Below, piece after piece: positions 43,661 through 52,773 of a stretch of DNA of 64,000 nucleotides. Made by a program: the position numbers and the translations under genes. A model generated the notes under the pieces. It did not search any database, was not told the origin of the DNA, and saw only the letters and a list, made by a program, of their open reading frames with translations. The stretch spans positions 33,025 to 97,024 of the forward strand of contig NZ_JAUSTI010000019.1 of NCBI RefSeq assembly GCF_030812775.1, in the 5' to 3' direction. This DNA comes from Paenibacillus tundrae. GTDB lineage: Bacteria > Bacillota > Bacilli > Paenibacillales > Paenibacillaceae. How positions within the stretch are numbered: position 1 is the first letter of the stretch; the number at the start of each line of letters is the position of its first letter.

Positions 43661-43710
43661 GCGGCTCTCATTCCGTTGATCTTTGATCAACCGAGTGAGA
43701 GCCGCTTTTG
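43661..43710 (+). terminator. Strong intrinsic terminator after holA
   Basis: GCGGCTCTCA...GTTGATC pairs with GATCAAC...TGAGAGCCGC around TTT, followed by TTTTGTTT. A run of A on the other side makes it usable from the minus strand too. Confidence 0.85.
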
Positions 43711-43741
43711 TTTCTGATAGTACTCAACCGACCACATAGCT

Positions 43742-43778
43742 AAAAAATCCTGAAAGCACATGCTGTTCAGGATTTTTC
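43742..43778 (-). terminator. Intrinsic terminator of rpsT
   Basis: On the minus strand AAAAATCCTGAA and TTCAGGATTTTTT enclose a 12-base loop, ending in a T-run; it follows the rpsT stop by 25 bases. Confidence 0.8.
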
Positions 43779-43803
43779 CATTGGATCGTATAAGTAACGC
43801 TTC

Positions 43804-44085
43804 TTACGCTTGTGCGGAAAGAGCGTTCAGTTTTTTCGCCAAGCGAGACTTTTTGCGAGCTGCAGCATTTTTATGAACCAGACCTTTAGTTACAGCCTTG
43901 TCCAGCTTTTTGGAAGCAGCTTGAATTGCAGCTTTAGCAGTATCAACTTCGTTGCTTACCAGGGCAGCATCAGCAGCTTTAACAGCTGTACGAAGTGCAG
44001 ATTTCTGGGAAGCATTGAGTGCGCGGCGCTTGTCGCTCGTTTTTACGCGTTTAACAGCGGATTTGATGTTTGGCATTACATTCAC
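43804..44085 (-). CDS. rpsT: Ribosomal protein S20
   Basis: This 93-residue, very basic 30S primary-binding protein contacts 16S rRNA. Sequence MPNIKSAVKRVKTSDKRRA, then TAVKAADAAL and KGLVHKNAAARKKSRLAKKL are typical of S20. GGAGGTGA precedes the ATG. It is transcribed alone on the minus strand between holA and gpr, the arrangement known in Bacillus. Confidence 0.98.
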   Translation of the reverse strand: MNVMPNIKSAVKRVKTSDKRRALNASQKSALRTAVKAADAALVSNEVDTAKAAIQAASKKLDKAVTKGLVHKNAAARKKSRLAKKLNALSAQA

Positions 44086-44132
44086 CTCCTGTAAGGCATT
44101 TGCATGAATACAAACGTTTCACAACTTAAAAT

Positions 44133-44161
44133 ATTCTAGCATGATGGCATGTAAATTGCAA
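44133..44161 (-). promoter_or_regulatory. Sigma-A promoter of rpsT
   Basis: On the minus strand TTGCAA and TAGAAT are separated by 17 bases; the transcript would begin about 40 bases before the rpsT start codon. Confidence 0.75.
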
Positions 44162-44251
44162 CAGAAATTCCTATCATATTCGGGCATGTTGCATAAAGTA
44201 TCCCTTTTTCCCACACAATATGCTCAAATGCGGTAAGGGAGGCAAGAACGG

Positions 44252-45253
44252 ATGACACTTGATTTACAGAACTATACAGTACGCACTGACTTGGCAATTG
44301 ATTCAAAGGAAATGGTTCAAGGTGACCAGAAGCAAACGATCCCAGGTCTGCGGGAAGATGTAGAGACCAAAGAAGGAATCACGATTACAAGGATTGATGT
44401 TCAGAACGATGCTGCGGCACAAGCTATTGGTCGTGTGAAGGGACATTACGTTACGTTAGAAGTTCCCGCCCTTCGCAATGGAGATACGGAACTACAGGAG
44501 CGTGTCGCTGCGGAGTTCACTCGAGAAATGGAAGATTTTATGACCAAAGCAGGCATTAACAAAGACTCCAAGATCTTAATTGTGGGACTGGGAAATTTAA
44601 ATGTTACGCCTGATGCACTTGGCCCGTTAGTTGTGGAGAATCTCATGGTTACCCGTCAATATTTTGAATTAGTACCTGATCAGGTAGCGCCAGGCTATCG
44701 AGAAGTGAGTGCTATTGCTCCAGGGGTACTCGGAACTACGGGGATTGAATCAAGTGATATCGTGCAAGGTATCGTGGATCGAACCAAGCCAGATGCGATT
44801 ATTGCGATTGATTCTCTTGCTTCTCGTTCATTAGAACGTGTCAACACGACGATACAAGTTGCAGACATAGGGATTCATCCAGGTTCTGGCATTGGGAATA
44901 AGCGACGTGGCTTAACGAAAGATATTCTGGGTGTGCCTTGTATTGCAATTGGTGTCCCTACGGTATGTTATGCATCAACGATTGTGAATAACGCGATTGA
45001 AATGATGCGGAGTCATTTCCGCCAGGAGACGGATCAAACAAAACAAATCATGGGTATGCTTGACGATATCAGTGAAAATGAGCGCCTCAGTTTGGTCAAA
45101 GAAATATTGGAACCACTGGGTCATGATCTGATCGTAACCCCTAAAGAGATTGATGAGTTTATAGAAGATATCGCTAATGTCATTGCAACAGGGCTGAATG
45201 CGGCATTACATGATGCTGTTAATCCTGATAATGTAGCCGCATATACACATTAA
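44252..45253 (+). CDS. gpr: Spore germination protease GPR
   Basis: This 333-residue aspartic-type endopeptidase of family A25 degrades small acid-soluble spore proteins during germination. Marks include YTVRTDLAIDSKEM near the N-terminus (the family is made as a zymogen and cleaved after a short propeptide), KILIVGLGNLNVTPDALGP, APGVLGTTGIES, KPDAIIAIDSLASR and DIGIHPGSGIGNKR. GGGAGG precedes the ATG. It probably depends on the forespore sigma-G, although I did not identify the promoter. Confidence 0.96.
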   Translation: MTLDLQNYTVRTDLAIDSKEMVQGDQKQTIPGLREDVETKEGITITRIDVQNDAAAQAIGRVKGHYVTLEVPALRNGDTELQERVAAEFTREMEDFMTKAGINKDSKILIVGLGNLNVTPDALGPLVVENLMVTRQYFELVPDQVAPGYREVSAIAPGVLGTTGIESSDIVQGIVDRTKPDAIIAIDSLASRSLERVNTTIQVADIGIHPGSGIGNKRRGLTKDILGVPCIAIGVPTVCYASTIVNNAIEMMRSHFRQETDQTKQIMGMLDDISENERLSLVKEILEPLGHDLIVTPKEIDEFIEDIANVIATGLNAALHDAVNPDNVAAYTH

Positions 45254-45343
45254 TTGAAGTTGATGAAGTTGATTTTACAGCGTTAACCACTTCTAGCTAC
45301 TTCCTATCTTATCCCTGAATATGCACTTTCCAAGCCCTATTAG

Positions 45344-45378
45344 AAGAGAGTCCGAATCTATCGGACTTTCTTTTTTTT
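45344..45378 (+). terminator. Intrinsic terminator between gpr and spoIIP
   Basis: AGAGAGTCCGA and TCGGACTTTCT pair around a five-base loop, followed by eight T residues. Confidence 0.82.
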
Positions 45379-45466
45379 GGAGATTGTCCTCTTCTAGTTC
45401 TATCAATTCTAACTAGCTCATAGAGTTGGAGTATAAGAGTTGTCCAGCAGGGAAGGAGACAGAGGC

Positions 45467-46774
45467 ATGAACAAAATATTGGCATGGAATATTGGCAAGT
45501 GGAGAAAAAGATTTCTGCATGTACTGGCCATGGGTCGTACATTGCTGTTGCTTATGATGATATCGATCCTATTTTTTATTGTACTCGGTCTAGGAGGAAT
45601 GGCAGAGAAGCAATTGAATAACTCGCCCGTTTCTTCAATGAAAGGATTCGCCAGTACCGTGTCTAGTCGTTTTTTTGTAGACATGCTTGGTATGGAAGTA
45701 CCGCACTTAACTCAAAAGGAACAAACCTCTGCGTTTTCAGGTGAGAATTTAACCACGTTTGTTTTTCAACTTCTTACCAATGTTAATCCTCAGGATCCCA
45801 AAAGCTTAATTGCTAGAGAAATGCCAGGAATGGGGTCCAATCAGCCGGTGTTGCTTCGGCCAGGGTCGGGAAATGAAAAGGCTGAAGCGCCAGAGGATTA
45901 TCAACCCGGTCCCGGATTAACGGACACCGCTTCAACGAATGGTGGGAAAAGTGAGGGAGAACTACATACTCCACCAGGGCAAGATGATACGACCTCACCA
46001 GATACGGACGAGACTGAAGATCCTGGAGATTCCAAAGATCCAGAAGCTCAGGAAGATCCGCCTAAGAAGAATCCAGACGATGATTCCGAACCTACATTAG
46101 ACAAAAAGGCAGTCCTTATCTATCACTCGCATCCACGGGAAGGATACAATCCATTACTAGGTACCAAGAGTGATAACCCTTCTTCCGGTAAGTCCACAGG
46201 CAATGTTTTTCAAGTGGGGAGCTATTTAACAGATAGTTTGGAAAAACTAGGTATAGGGGTTGAACATGCCAAGGAGGATTATCCTACTAAAGTGAAGGGT
46301 TACAACTGGAATTATTCCTATAAATATTCACGTCAGACGGTAAAAGCTGCACTTGCCCAAAATGATGATCTTACCTATCTCATTGATATCCACAGGGATT
46401 CACAGCGCCATAATAAAACAACAACAACGATTGAAGGTCTTGGATATGCAAAAGTCTACTTTATCATTGGGCATGAAAATCCAAACTGGGAGAAAAATGA
46501 GGCCTTTGCGGCTAAGATTCACAAGAAGCTTGAGGCCAAGTATCCTGGAGTTTCTCGTGGGGTCTGGGGGAAAACTGGAGGAGGAGCTAACAATGGTGAA
46601 TACAACCAGACGCTGTCTCCAAACAGTATCCTTATTGAAATCGGAGGCATCGATAATACGGCAGCTGAATTAAAGCGAACCTCTAAGATATTAGCTGACA
46701 TGATTGCCGAAGTGTATTGGCAAGATCAGAACGTGGATAAGGCAAGCGCGGAAACGAAAACACAAGGTGGTTAG
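45467..46774 (+). CDS. spoIIP: Stage II sporulation protein P
   Basis: This 435-residue peptidoglycan amidase/endopeptidase of the DMP engulfment machine is anchored by an N-terminal membrane helix near residues 25-45. A Pro/Asp/Glu-rich linker (about 130-220) leads to the catalytic domain: AVLIYHSHPREGYNPL, LIDIHRDSQRHNKTT, FIIGHENPNWEKNEAFA, ILIEIGGIDNT. These hold the zinc-binding histidines and glutamate of the family. ATG at 45467 follows GGAAGGAG. It follows gpr as in Bacillus. Confidence 0.95.
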   Translation: MNKILAWNIGKWRKRFLHVLAMGRTLLLLMMISILFFIVLGLGGMAEKQLNNSPVSSMKGFASTVSSRFFVDMLGMEVPHLTQKEQTSAFSGENLTTFVFQLLTNVNPQDPKSLIAREMPGMGSNQPVLLRPGSGNEKAEAPEDYQPGPGLTDTASTNGGKSEGELHTPPGQDDTTSPDTDETEDPGDSKDPEAQEDPPKKNPDDDSEPTLDKKAVLIYHSHPREGYNPLLGTKSDNPSSGKSTGNVFQVGSYLTDSLEKLGIGVEHAKEDYPTKVKGYNWNYSYKYSRQTVKAALAQNDDLTYLIDIHRDSQRHNKTTTTIEGLGYAKVYFIIGHENPNWEKNEAFAAKIHKKLEAKYPGVSRGVWGKTGGGANNGEYNQTLSPNSILIEIGGIDNTAAELKRTSKILADMIAEVYWQDQNVDKASAETKTQGG

Positions 46775-46825
46775 CGTTGAGTCAACGGAGAACATTCTAA
46801 ATCATGTATCGAGGGGGCGAAGAGC

Positions 46826-47188
46826 GTGTCCAGATTCGGGAAAAAGCTGCTATCGGTTGCTGTTCTGATGTTACTTGGAATTCTGTTTGGTATGCAGCTG
46901 GCAGGCAGTAACTTTCAGCTTGGGAATGATCAGCAGGAAAGTCCTGCGCTTGTAAAGTCAGAGCCAGCATCCGTCGCAGTCGAATCTGAGCCAGAACAAC
47001 CTGTGGAACAGGTCGAAAAAAAGGAACCACCAGTTGTACCTGTCCAATCGCCGAGTCAGGTGTTAGGAGCAGAGCAGAGCCAAGCACCGGTTGATGTTCT
47101 TGCTGATAAAACGGCGGGACTTCTACAGAACCTTTCTCATAGCGGAATTAAATGGGTGGTCTCCCTGTTTAGTGGCGTTGCTGAATAA
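46826..47188 (+). CDS. yqxA: YqxA-like membrane-anchored protein (DUF3679)
   Basis: This 120-residue protein has an N-terminal membrane helix (residues 7-25, ending GMQLAG), a Glu/Pro/Gln-rich external linker and a short C-terminal helix. Its position between spoIIP and lepA is that of yqxA in Bacillus, and the FGMQLAGSNFQ segment fits that family. Function unknown. The GTG at 46826 follows GAGGGGGCGA. Assignment rests mostly on position. Confidence 0.7.
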   Translation: MSRFGKKLLSVAVLMLLGILFGMQLAGSNFQLGNDQQESPALVKSEPASVAVESEPEQPVEQVEKKEPPVVPVQSPSQVLGAEQSQAPVDVLADKTAGLLQNLSHSGIKWVVSLFSGVAE

Positions 47189-47335
47189 AAAGCAATACAT
47201 TCAAGGCAAAATATACCCCTGGCAGTTCTTCGTAGTGATAAATTATGATAAAGTTGAAACATCATGGGATTGATGCACCCTGCATCAACTGTTATAATGA
47301 AGTGATTGACACTAGGCTGTTTCTGGGGGTAAGGA

Positions 47336-49150
47336 ATGACTGACATTCGGGCAAGACAACGTAAAATTCGTAACTTTTCAATTATTGCACATATAGATCA
47401 CGGCAAATCAACACTTGCGGACCGGATCTTGGAGTACACAGGTGCGCTTACATCGCGTGAGATGCAGGAGCAAGTGCTGGATCAGATGGATCTTGAACGC
47501 GAACGTGGAATTACGATTAAACTGCAAGCTGTAGCTCTGACTTACAAAGCAGACGATGGTGAAGAGTATCTATTGAATTTGATTGACACGCCAGGACACG
47601 TAGACTTCACGTATGAAGTATCACGGAGTTTGGCTGCATGTGAAGGCGCACTGTTGGTAGTGGATGCAGCTCAGGGAATTGAAGCGCAAACACTAGCTAA
47701 CGTATATCTTGCGCTTGATAATGATCTCGAAATTCTACCAGTCATCAACAAAATTGACCTGCCAAGCGCTGATCCTGATCGCGTGAAACAGGAAGTAGAA
47801 GATGTGATTGGGCTTGATACAAGCAATGCAGTGCTGGCTTCCGCTAAGGCTGGAATTGGTATCAAGGAGATTCTTGAGCAAGTGGTACAAAGCGTACCTG
47901 CTCCTGCGGGTGACCCGGATCAACCACTGAAAGCGCTGATTTTTGACTCGCACTATGATCCGTACAAAGGTGTAATCGTATACGTACGTGTTGTCGATGG
48001 TAAGATCAAATCCGGTTCGAAGATCAAAATGATGGCAACAGACAAGTCATTTGAGGTTATCGAAGTGGGTGCCTTCAAACCACGCATGACCATTGTGGAC
48101 GAGCTGAACGTGGGTGACGTTGGATTTATCGTAGCAGGTATTCGGCACGTAGGAGATACGCGGGTCGGGGATACAGTAACCGATGCCAAAAAGCCAACGG
48201 CAGAGCCTTTGCCGGGTTATCGCAAAATTAATCCAATGGTATACTGCGGTCTGTATCCGATTGAAACATCGGATTACGTGGATCTGCGTGAGGCATTGGA
48301 GAAATTGCAGTTAAATGATGCTTCACTGAGCTTTGAGCCAGAGACATCCAGTGCACTTGGATTCGGATTCCGTTGCGGATTCCTCGGATTGCTACACATG
48401 GACGTTATCCAAGAGCGGATTGAGCGTGAGTTCAACATTCCGTTGATCACTACTGCACCAAGCGTAATCTATCATGTCACTCTGACCAATGGTGAGATGA
48501 TTCAGATCGACAACCCTTCTAACTACCCTGAGGTAGGACGGATTGATTATGTTGAAGAACCGTATGTTAAAGCAGCCATTATCGTACCGAATGATTATGT
48601 AGGTACCATTATGGAATTGTGCCAAAACAAACGTGGCGAATACGTTAATATGGAGTACTTGGACACTACGCGGGTTACAATTACGTATGAAATCCCATTG
48701 TCCGAGATTGTATATGACTTCTTCGATCAATTAAAATCAAGTACCAAAGGTTACGCATCCTTCGACTATGAGTTGTCTGGTTATCGTCAGTCTAATCTGG
48801 CGAAAATGGATATATTGCTTAATGGCGAACAGGTCGATGCTCTGTCCTTCATCGTTCACCGTGACCGTGCATATAACCGCGGCCGCATTATCTGTGAGAA
48901 GCTGCGTGAGCTGATTCCACGGCAAATGTTCGAGGTGCCAATTCAGGCATCCGTTGGAACGAAGGTCGTAGCGCGTGAAACGGTAAAAGCAATGCGTAAA
49001 AACGTACTTGCTAAGTGTTATGGTGGTGACATCTCGCGGAAACGGAAACTGCTTGAGAAGCAGAAGGAAGGTAAGAAGCGGATGAAGCAGGTTGGTAACG
49101 TTGAGGTACCACAAGAAGCGTTCATGGCCGTGTTGAAAATTGATGATTAA
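47336..49150 (+). CDS. lepA: Elongation factor 4 (LepA)
   Basis: This 604-residue translational GTPase can back-translocate stalled ribosomes. G1 AHIDHGKST near residues 18-26, G2 RERGITIK, G3 DTPGHVDF, G4 NKIDLPSAD, then EF-G-like domains II, III and V and the LepA-specific C-terminal domain (SYVGTKVVARETVKAMRKNV-like region and CYGGDISRKRKLLEKQKEGK). Length normal. GGGGGTAAGG precedes the ATG. No standard terminator follows; instead a hairpin-rich repeat begins eight bases after the stop. Confidence 0.98.
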   Translation: MTDIRARQRKIRNFSIIAHIDHGKSTLADRILEYTGALTSREMQEQVLDQMDLERERGITIKLQAVALTYKADDGEEYLLNLIDTPGHVDFTYEVSRSLAACEGALLVVDAAQGIEAQTLANVYLALDNDLEILPVINKIDLPSADPDRVKQEVEDVIGLDTSNAVLASAKAGIGIKEILEQVVQSVPAPAGDPDQPLKALIFDSHYDPYKGVIVYVRVVDGKIKSGSKIKMMATDKSFEVIEVGAFKPRMTIVDELNVGDVGFIVAGIRHVGDTRVGDTVTDAKKPTAEPLPGYRKINPMVYCGLYPIETSDYVDLREALEKLQLNDASLSFEPETSSALGFGFRCGFLGLLHMDVIQERIEREFNIPLITTAPSVIYHVTLTNGEMIQIDNPSNYPEVGRIDYVEEPYVKAAIIVPNDYVGTIMELCQNKRGEYVNMEYLDTTRVTITYEIPLSEIVYDFFDQLKSSTKGYASFDYELSGYRQSNLAKMDILLNGEQVDALSFIVHRDRAYNRGRIICEKLRELIPRQMFEVPIQASVGTKVVARETVKAMRKNVLAKCYGGDISRKRKLLEKQKEGKKRMKQVGNVEVPQEAFMAVLKIDD

Positions 49151-49157
49151 TAATCTA

Positions 49158-49272
49158 TTTTGAGGTACAACACAGAATGTGTGTACTCAAATTAGATTCC
49201 AATAATTCAATTTCGGGTACAACACAGAATGTGTGTATCGAAATTGAATTGTAAGACGTTTGCTTGCAAACG
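49158..49272. repeat. Hairpin repeat unit, copy 1 (115 bp)
   Basis: The unit has three hairpins. The first two share the apex GGTACAACACAGAATGTGTGTA but have different basal stems: TTTGAG/CTCAAA, and a 12-bp AATTCAATTTCG/CGAAATTGAATT. The third is GACGTTTGC-TT-GCAAACGTC. The unit recurs 169 bases downstream with three substitutions. Non-coding; it lies in the lepA-hemW gap. Confidence 0.8.
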
Positions 49273-49326
49273 TCACGTGAACCCTTTTGGAACCTCAATG
49301 ATTTGTGTATGAAAGGGTAAACGAAG

Positions 49327-49441
49327 TTTTGAGGTACAACACAGAATGTGTGTACTCAAATTAGATTCCAATAATTCGATTTCGGGTACATCACAGAATG
49401 TGCGTATCGAAATTGAATTGTAAGACGTTTGCTTGCAAACG
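49327..49441. repeat. Hairpin repeat unit, copy 2 (115 bp)
   Basis: Near-exact second copy of 49158-49272. Differences are one in the second basal stem, turning an A-T into a G-T wobble pair, and two within the second apex on opposite sides. The 54-base spacer before it contains ACCCTTT and AAAGGGT, another possible stem. hemW starts about 110 bases after the end of this copy. Confidence 0.8.
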
Positions 49442-49553
49442 ATAATATGATATAGATTGAACTGATACTTACACGTATATTTCAATTTATATAATGAAGC
49501 TAAGAGGGGAAGCCGGATGGCTTTCCTTTTTTCAAATAGAGGGGGACTTACCC

Positions 49554-50738
49554 ATGACATTGACATCACAAAGCCGGAAAACAGGTTCACCCCAAGCGGT
49601 GTATCTTCACATTCCCTTTTGCACGAATAAATGCTTTTACTGTGATTTTAACTCCTACGTTCTGAAGGATCAGCCTGTTATGCAGTATTTAGAGGCATTG
49701 GAACGGGAGATGGAGCATACCGTTAAGGCGAATCCGCCGGGCGAGATTAAAACGATATTTGTAGGTGGGGGCACGCCGACAGCGTTGAAGCCTGACGAAA
49801 TGGCTTACTTCCTTCGTTCCGTCAAAACATATTTCCCCAATTGGGCAGACGATATTGAGTTTTCAATGGAAGCGAACCCGGGTACTACAGATGCGGAGAA
49901 GCTTGCTGCGATGAAAGAAGGCGGCGTTAACCGTGTCAGTTTTGGTGTGCAGGCTTTCCAAAATGACCTACTCACTGGCATCGGTCGTATTCATAACACA
50001 GATGATGTATATCGTAGCTTGGAGAATGCACGTAAAGCAGGATTGAGCAACTTGTCCATCGATCTCATGTTTGGTTTGCCAAACCAGACGGTAGAGATGT
50101 TAAATGAGAGCATCGACAGAGCGCTGGAGCTGGATCTGCCGCATTATTCAATCTACAGCTTGAAAGTGGAAGAGAACACTCTTTTCCATACACTGTATCA
50201 GAAGAATCAATTGCCGCTACCGCATGAAGATGATGAATTGCAGATGTATCTTCTATTAATGAGCCGAATGAAAGAAGCGGGTTATGAACAGTATGAGATC
50301 AGTAACTTTGCTAAACCTGGCTTCGAGAGTCGTCACAATATCACCTACTGGCGCAATGAGGATTATTATGGACTTGGAGCAGGTGCACATGGATACGTAG
50401 GGCGCGAACGGCATATGAATATTAAAGGAATAAATCCTTATGTTGAAGCTGCCAAAACGGGACTGCCGCGTTTAGATCATTTTGAGATCAGTCGTCCGGA
50501 AGCGATGGAGGATTATCTCATGGTTGGACTCAGAATGCTAGAGGGAGCCTCGGCCTCACGTTTCAATGAGCAATTTGGTGAATCCATCGAAGAGGTGTTC
50601 GCAAAACCATTGGGCAAAATGTTAAACGCAGGATTACTTGAGCGGACGCCAGACGGCTTCCGGCTGAGTGAGCAGGGTATCCTGTTCGGAAACGACGTTT
50701 TTGCCGAGTTTATTGGCTCGATATCGCTAAATTCGTAG
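49554..50738 (+). CDS. hemW: Radical SAM haem chaperone HemW
   Basis: This 394-residue radical SAM protein related to HemN has the cluster motif CTNKCFYC near residue 24 and the extra cluster-adjacent F, GGGTPTAL, SMEANPGTTD, VNRVSFGVQAFQNDLL, LSIDLMFGLPNQT and YEISNFAKPGFESRHN. HemW proteins bind haem and lack the residues needed for coproporphyrinogen oxidation. ATG at 49554 follows GAGGGGGACTT; the frame is open 20 codons further upstream without a better site. It follows lepA as in Bacillus. Confidence 0.92.
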   Translation: MTLTSQSRKTGSPQAVYLHIPFCTNKCFYCDFNSYVLKDQPVMQYLEALEREMEHTVKANPPGEIKTIFVGGGTPTALKPDEMAYFLRSVKTYFPNWADDIEFSMEANPGTTDAEKLAAMKEGGVNRVSFGVQAFQNDLLTGIGRIHNTDDVYRSLENARKAGLSNLSIDLMFGLPNQTVEMLNESIDRALELDLPHYSIYSLKVEENTLFHTLYQKNQLPLPHEDDELQMYLLLMSRMKEAGYEQYEISNFAKPGFESRHNITYWRNEDYYGLGAGAHGYVGRERHMNIKGINPYVEAAKTGLPRLDHFEISRPEAMEDYLMVGLRMLEGASASRFNEQFGESIEEVFAKPLGKMLNAGLLERTPDGFRLSEQGILFGNDVFAEFIGSISLNS

Positions 50739-50856
50739 CTTGAAATTCTATACGCTTTGTTGTATATTTATTCATATTGATTTTGACAGAGCGTGTAATT
50801 TAACAACTACGAAGTTGGCTTTCCTTCGGAAAGCTTGGTAATAGGAGGAGAGCAGA

Positions 50857-51327
50857 ATGTCGGTTATATGCAGAAAAGCCGTGCCGGAAGATGTTGAACC
50901 GCTATATGAAATGATTAAGGGATACGCAGAGCGTGGGATCATGCTTCCGCGATCAAGGGAAGTACTGCATAGGCAACTGGAACACTTTGTCGTCGCTGAA
51001 GTGGATGGAGAGGTCGTGGGCTGTGGGTCGCTTTGCCGTTTGGGCAACGATCTAGTGGAGGTTAGATCCCTTGGTATCTCAGAAGGACACAAAGGACTGG
51101 GTATAGGTTCCCGGTTGCTGGATCGACTGGTGGAAGAAGCTCAGAATCAGAAAATTCCTAAAGTGATGGCACTCACATATGAAGTTTCTTTCTTTGAGAA
51201 AAATGGCTTTGCCATTGTAGATAAAGAGATTTTTCCTGAAAAAGTATGGACGGACTGCGTGCACTGCAGCAAACAAAATTGCTGCGACGAGATTGCAGTG
51301 CTGAAAGAACTAGAAATTTCCGCCTGA
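50857..51327 (+). CDS. GNAT N-acetyltransferase, ArgA-like
   Basis: This 156-residue GNAT-fold acetyltransferase has CRKAVPEDVEPLYEMIKGYA at the N-terminus, VAEVDGEVVGCGSL, the acetyl-CoA loop SEGHKGLGIGSRLLDRLVEEA, and ALTYEVSFFEKNGFAIV. The MLPRS motif and the WTDCVHCSKQNCCDE segment match short ArgA-like enzymes annotated as N-acetylglutamate synthase-type transferases. The cysteine-rich DCVHC/NCCDE segment is noteworthy. GGAGGAG precedes the ATG. The substrate is uncertain. Confidence 0.83.
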   Translation: MSVICRKAVPEDVEPLYEMIKGYAERGIMLPRSREVLHRQLEHFVVAEVDGEVVGCGSLCRLGNDLVEVRSLGISEGHKGLGIGSRLLDRLVEEAQNQKIPKVMALTYEVSFFEKNGFAIVDKEIFPEKVWTDCVHCSKQNCCDEIAVLKELEISA

Positions 51328-51336
51328 TGCATAATG

Positions 51337-51390
51337 GGTCGCATGAACAGAGTCTTGAGTGAACAACTCTACTCACATGCGATCCTTTTT
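51337..51390 (+). terminator. Intrinsic terminator after the GNAT gene
   Basis: GGTCGCATG pairs with CATGCGATCC, enclosing TGAGT/ACTCA, followed by five T residues. Confidence 0.8.
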
Positions 51391-51556
51391 CATGCATATG
51401 TTGTATAATGAATGTTGAGTGTTATGACTGACGGAGAATGGTCTATACTATTAGAGATATCGCATGATTTCCGTCTTCTTCGGTCTAAACGTGTTCTAAA
51501 AAACATGTCAGCTTGAACATACGTAATAAATTGATGAGCATCGTTATGAAACTGAC

Positions 51557-51586
51557 TTGACAATGTTCATGTCAGTTTGGTATTTT
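51557..51586 (+). promoter_or_regulatory. Sigma-A promoter of the hrcA-dnaK cluster
   Basis: TTGACA and TATTTT are separated by 18 bases, directly upstream of the CIRCE operator. Confidence 0.7.
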
Positions 51587-51597
51587 TGTATTACCGC

Positions 51598-51624
51598 TTA
51601 GCACTCATCTAACCTGAGTGCTAA
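51598..51624 (+). promoter_or_regulatory. CIRCE operator (HrcA binding site)
   Basis: TTAGCACTC-N9-GAGTGCTAA is a perfect match to the CIRCE consensus. Its place just after the -10 box predicts repression by HrcA of its own cluster and release on heat shock. Confidence 0.97.
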
Positions 51625-51663
51625 CGACATGGGACATTGCAGTCAGAAGGAGGGATACTCACC

Positions 51664-52695
51664 ATGTTAACAGAGCGTCAACGTATGATTCTGAACGCTA
51701 TAGTGGATGACTATATCCGTTCAGCTGAGCCCGTAGGGTCCCGAAGCATCTCCAAACGAGGAGATGTTGGATACAGTCCAGCGACGATCCGTAATGAGAT
51801 GGCGGATCTTGAGGATATGGGATTTTTGGAACAGCCGCATACATCTGCTGGACGAATTCCTTCCCATAAGGGCTACCGTTATTATGTAGATCATCTGGTT
51901 CCGTGGAATCAAGTGGAGCCTCAAGAGTTGGACGATTTGAAGTCATTTTTTGCTGAGAAGTTAAACGTGATGGAACAGGTTATACAACATGCATCAGTCA
52001 TATTGTCACATATGACAAATTATACTTCGATCTTGCTGGGGCCGGAAGTATTTCACACCTCGCTTCGCCATTTCCAACTGCTTCCGCTCAATGAACGGGA
52101 AGCTGTGGCGATTATTGTAACGAATACAGGCCAAGTCGAGAACAAAACGGTACAGATTCCACCGGAAATCTCGGTTGCCGAGATGGAGAATGTGGTACGT
52201 CTGTTAAATACCAAATTGGTCGGTGTACCTATTTATAAACTCAAATCACGTCTTTATACAGAGCTTGGGCAAGAGATGGAACGACATATTAATCGCTATG
52301 AAGAAGTCATGCAGGTGCTGAATAGCGCTTTTGATAATGAGCACGATAATCGTCTGTTCCTTAGCGGTGCTACAAATATGTTAACTCAACCTGAGTTTAA
52401 AGATGTTGAAAAGGTTAAAGATATTCTTGACCTGTTAGATGAGACACCAACACTGATGAAGTTAATGATGCCCGTGCCGGGTGGATCTGGGATTCAGGTA
52501 CGAATTGGTACCGAGAATGATCATGAAGCCTTTGCCAATTGCAGCCTGATTACAGCATCCTACTCATTGGATGGAGAGGCCTTAGGTTCCATTGGTATAC
52601 TGGGACCGACGCGAATGGATTACGCACGTGTCATTCATATATTAAATACACTCTCTCGTGACTTGACTTCGATGTTAACGCATCGTTTCAAATAA
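51664..52695 (+). CDS. hrcA: Heat-inducible repressor HrcA
   Basis: This 343-residue repressor has a winged-helix N-terminus (TERQRMILNAIVDDYIRSAE, then SPATIRNEMADLEDMGFLEQ), HTSAGRIPSHKGYRYYVD, and the GAF-like effector domain ending with SYSLDGEALGSIGILGPTRM and MDYARVIHI. ATG at 51664 follows AGAAGGAGGG. It binds the CIRCE element upstream and should need GroE for activity. Confidence 0.97.
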   Translation: MLTERQRMILNAIVDDYIRSAEPVGSRSISKRGDVGYSPATIRNEMADLEDMGFLEQPHTSAGRIPSHKGYRYYVDHLVPWNQVEPQELDDLKSFFAEKLNVMEQVIQHASVILSHMTNYTSILLGPEVFHTSLRHFQLLPLNEREAVAIIVTNTGQVENKTVQIPPEISVAEMENVVRLLNTKLVGVPIYKLKSRLYTELGQEMERHINRYEEVMQVLNSAFDNEHDNRLFLSGATNMLTQPEFKDVEKVKDILDLLDETPTLMKLMMPVPGGSGIQVRIGTENDHEAFANCSLITASYSLDGEALGSIGILGPTRMDYARVIHILNTLSRDLTSMLTHRFK

Positions 52696-52773
52696 GCATT
52701 GTGTGGGTCATCCCGCATGATGCTTATCTGAACGGGAAATGAACCATTTCATTCTTATAAGGAGGTGAACATC

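Noticed and set aside
49158..49441. CRISPR array
   Set aside because: The recurring 22-base apex is part of hairpins with paired flanks, only four copies exist, spacing is uneven, spacers repeat, and there are no cas genes.
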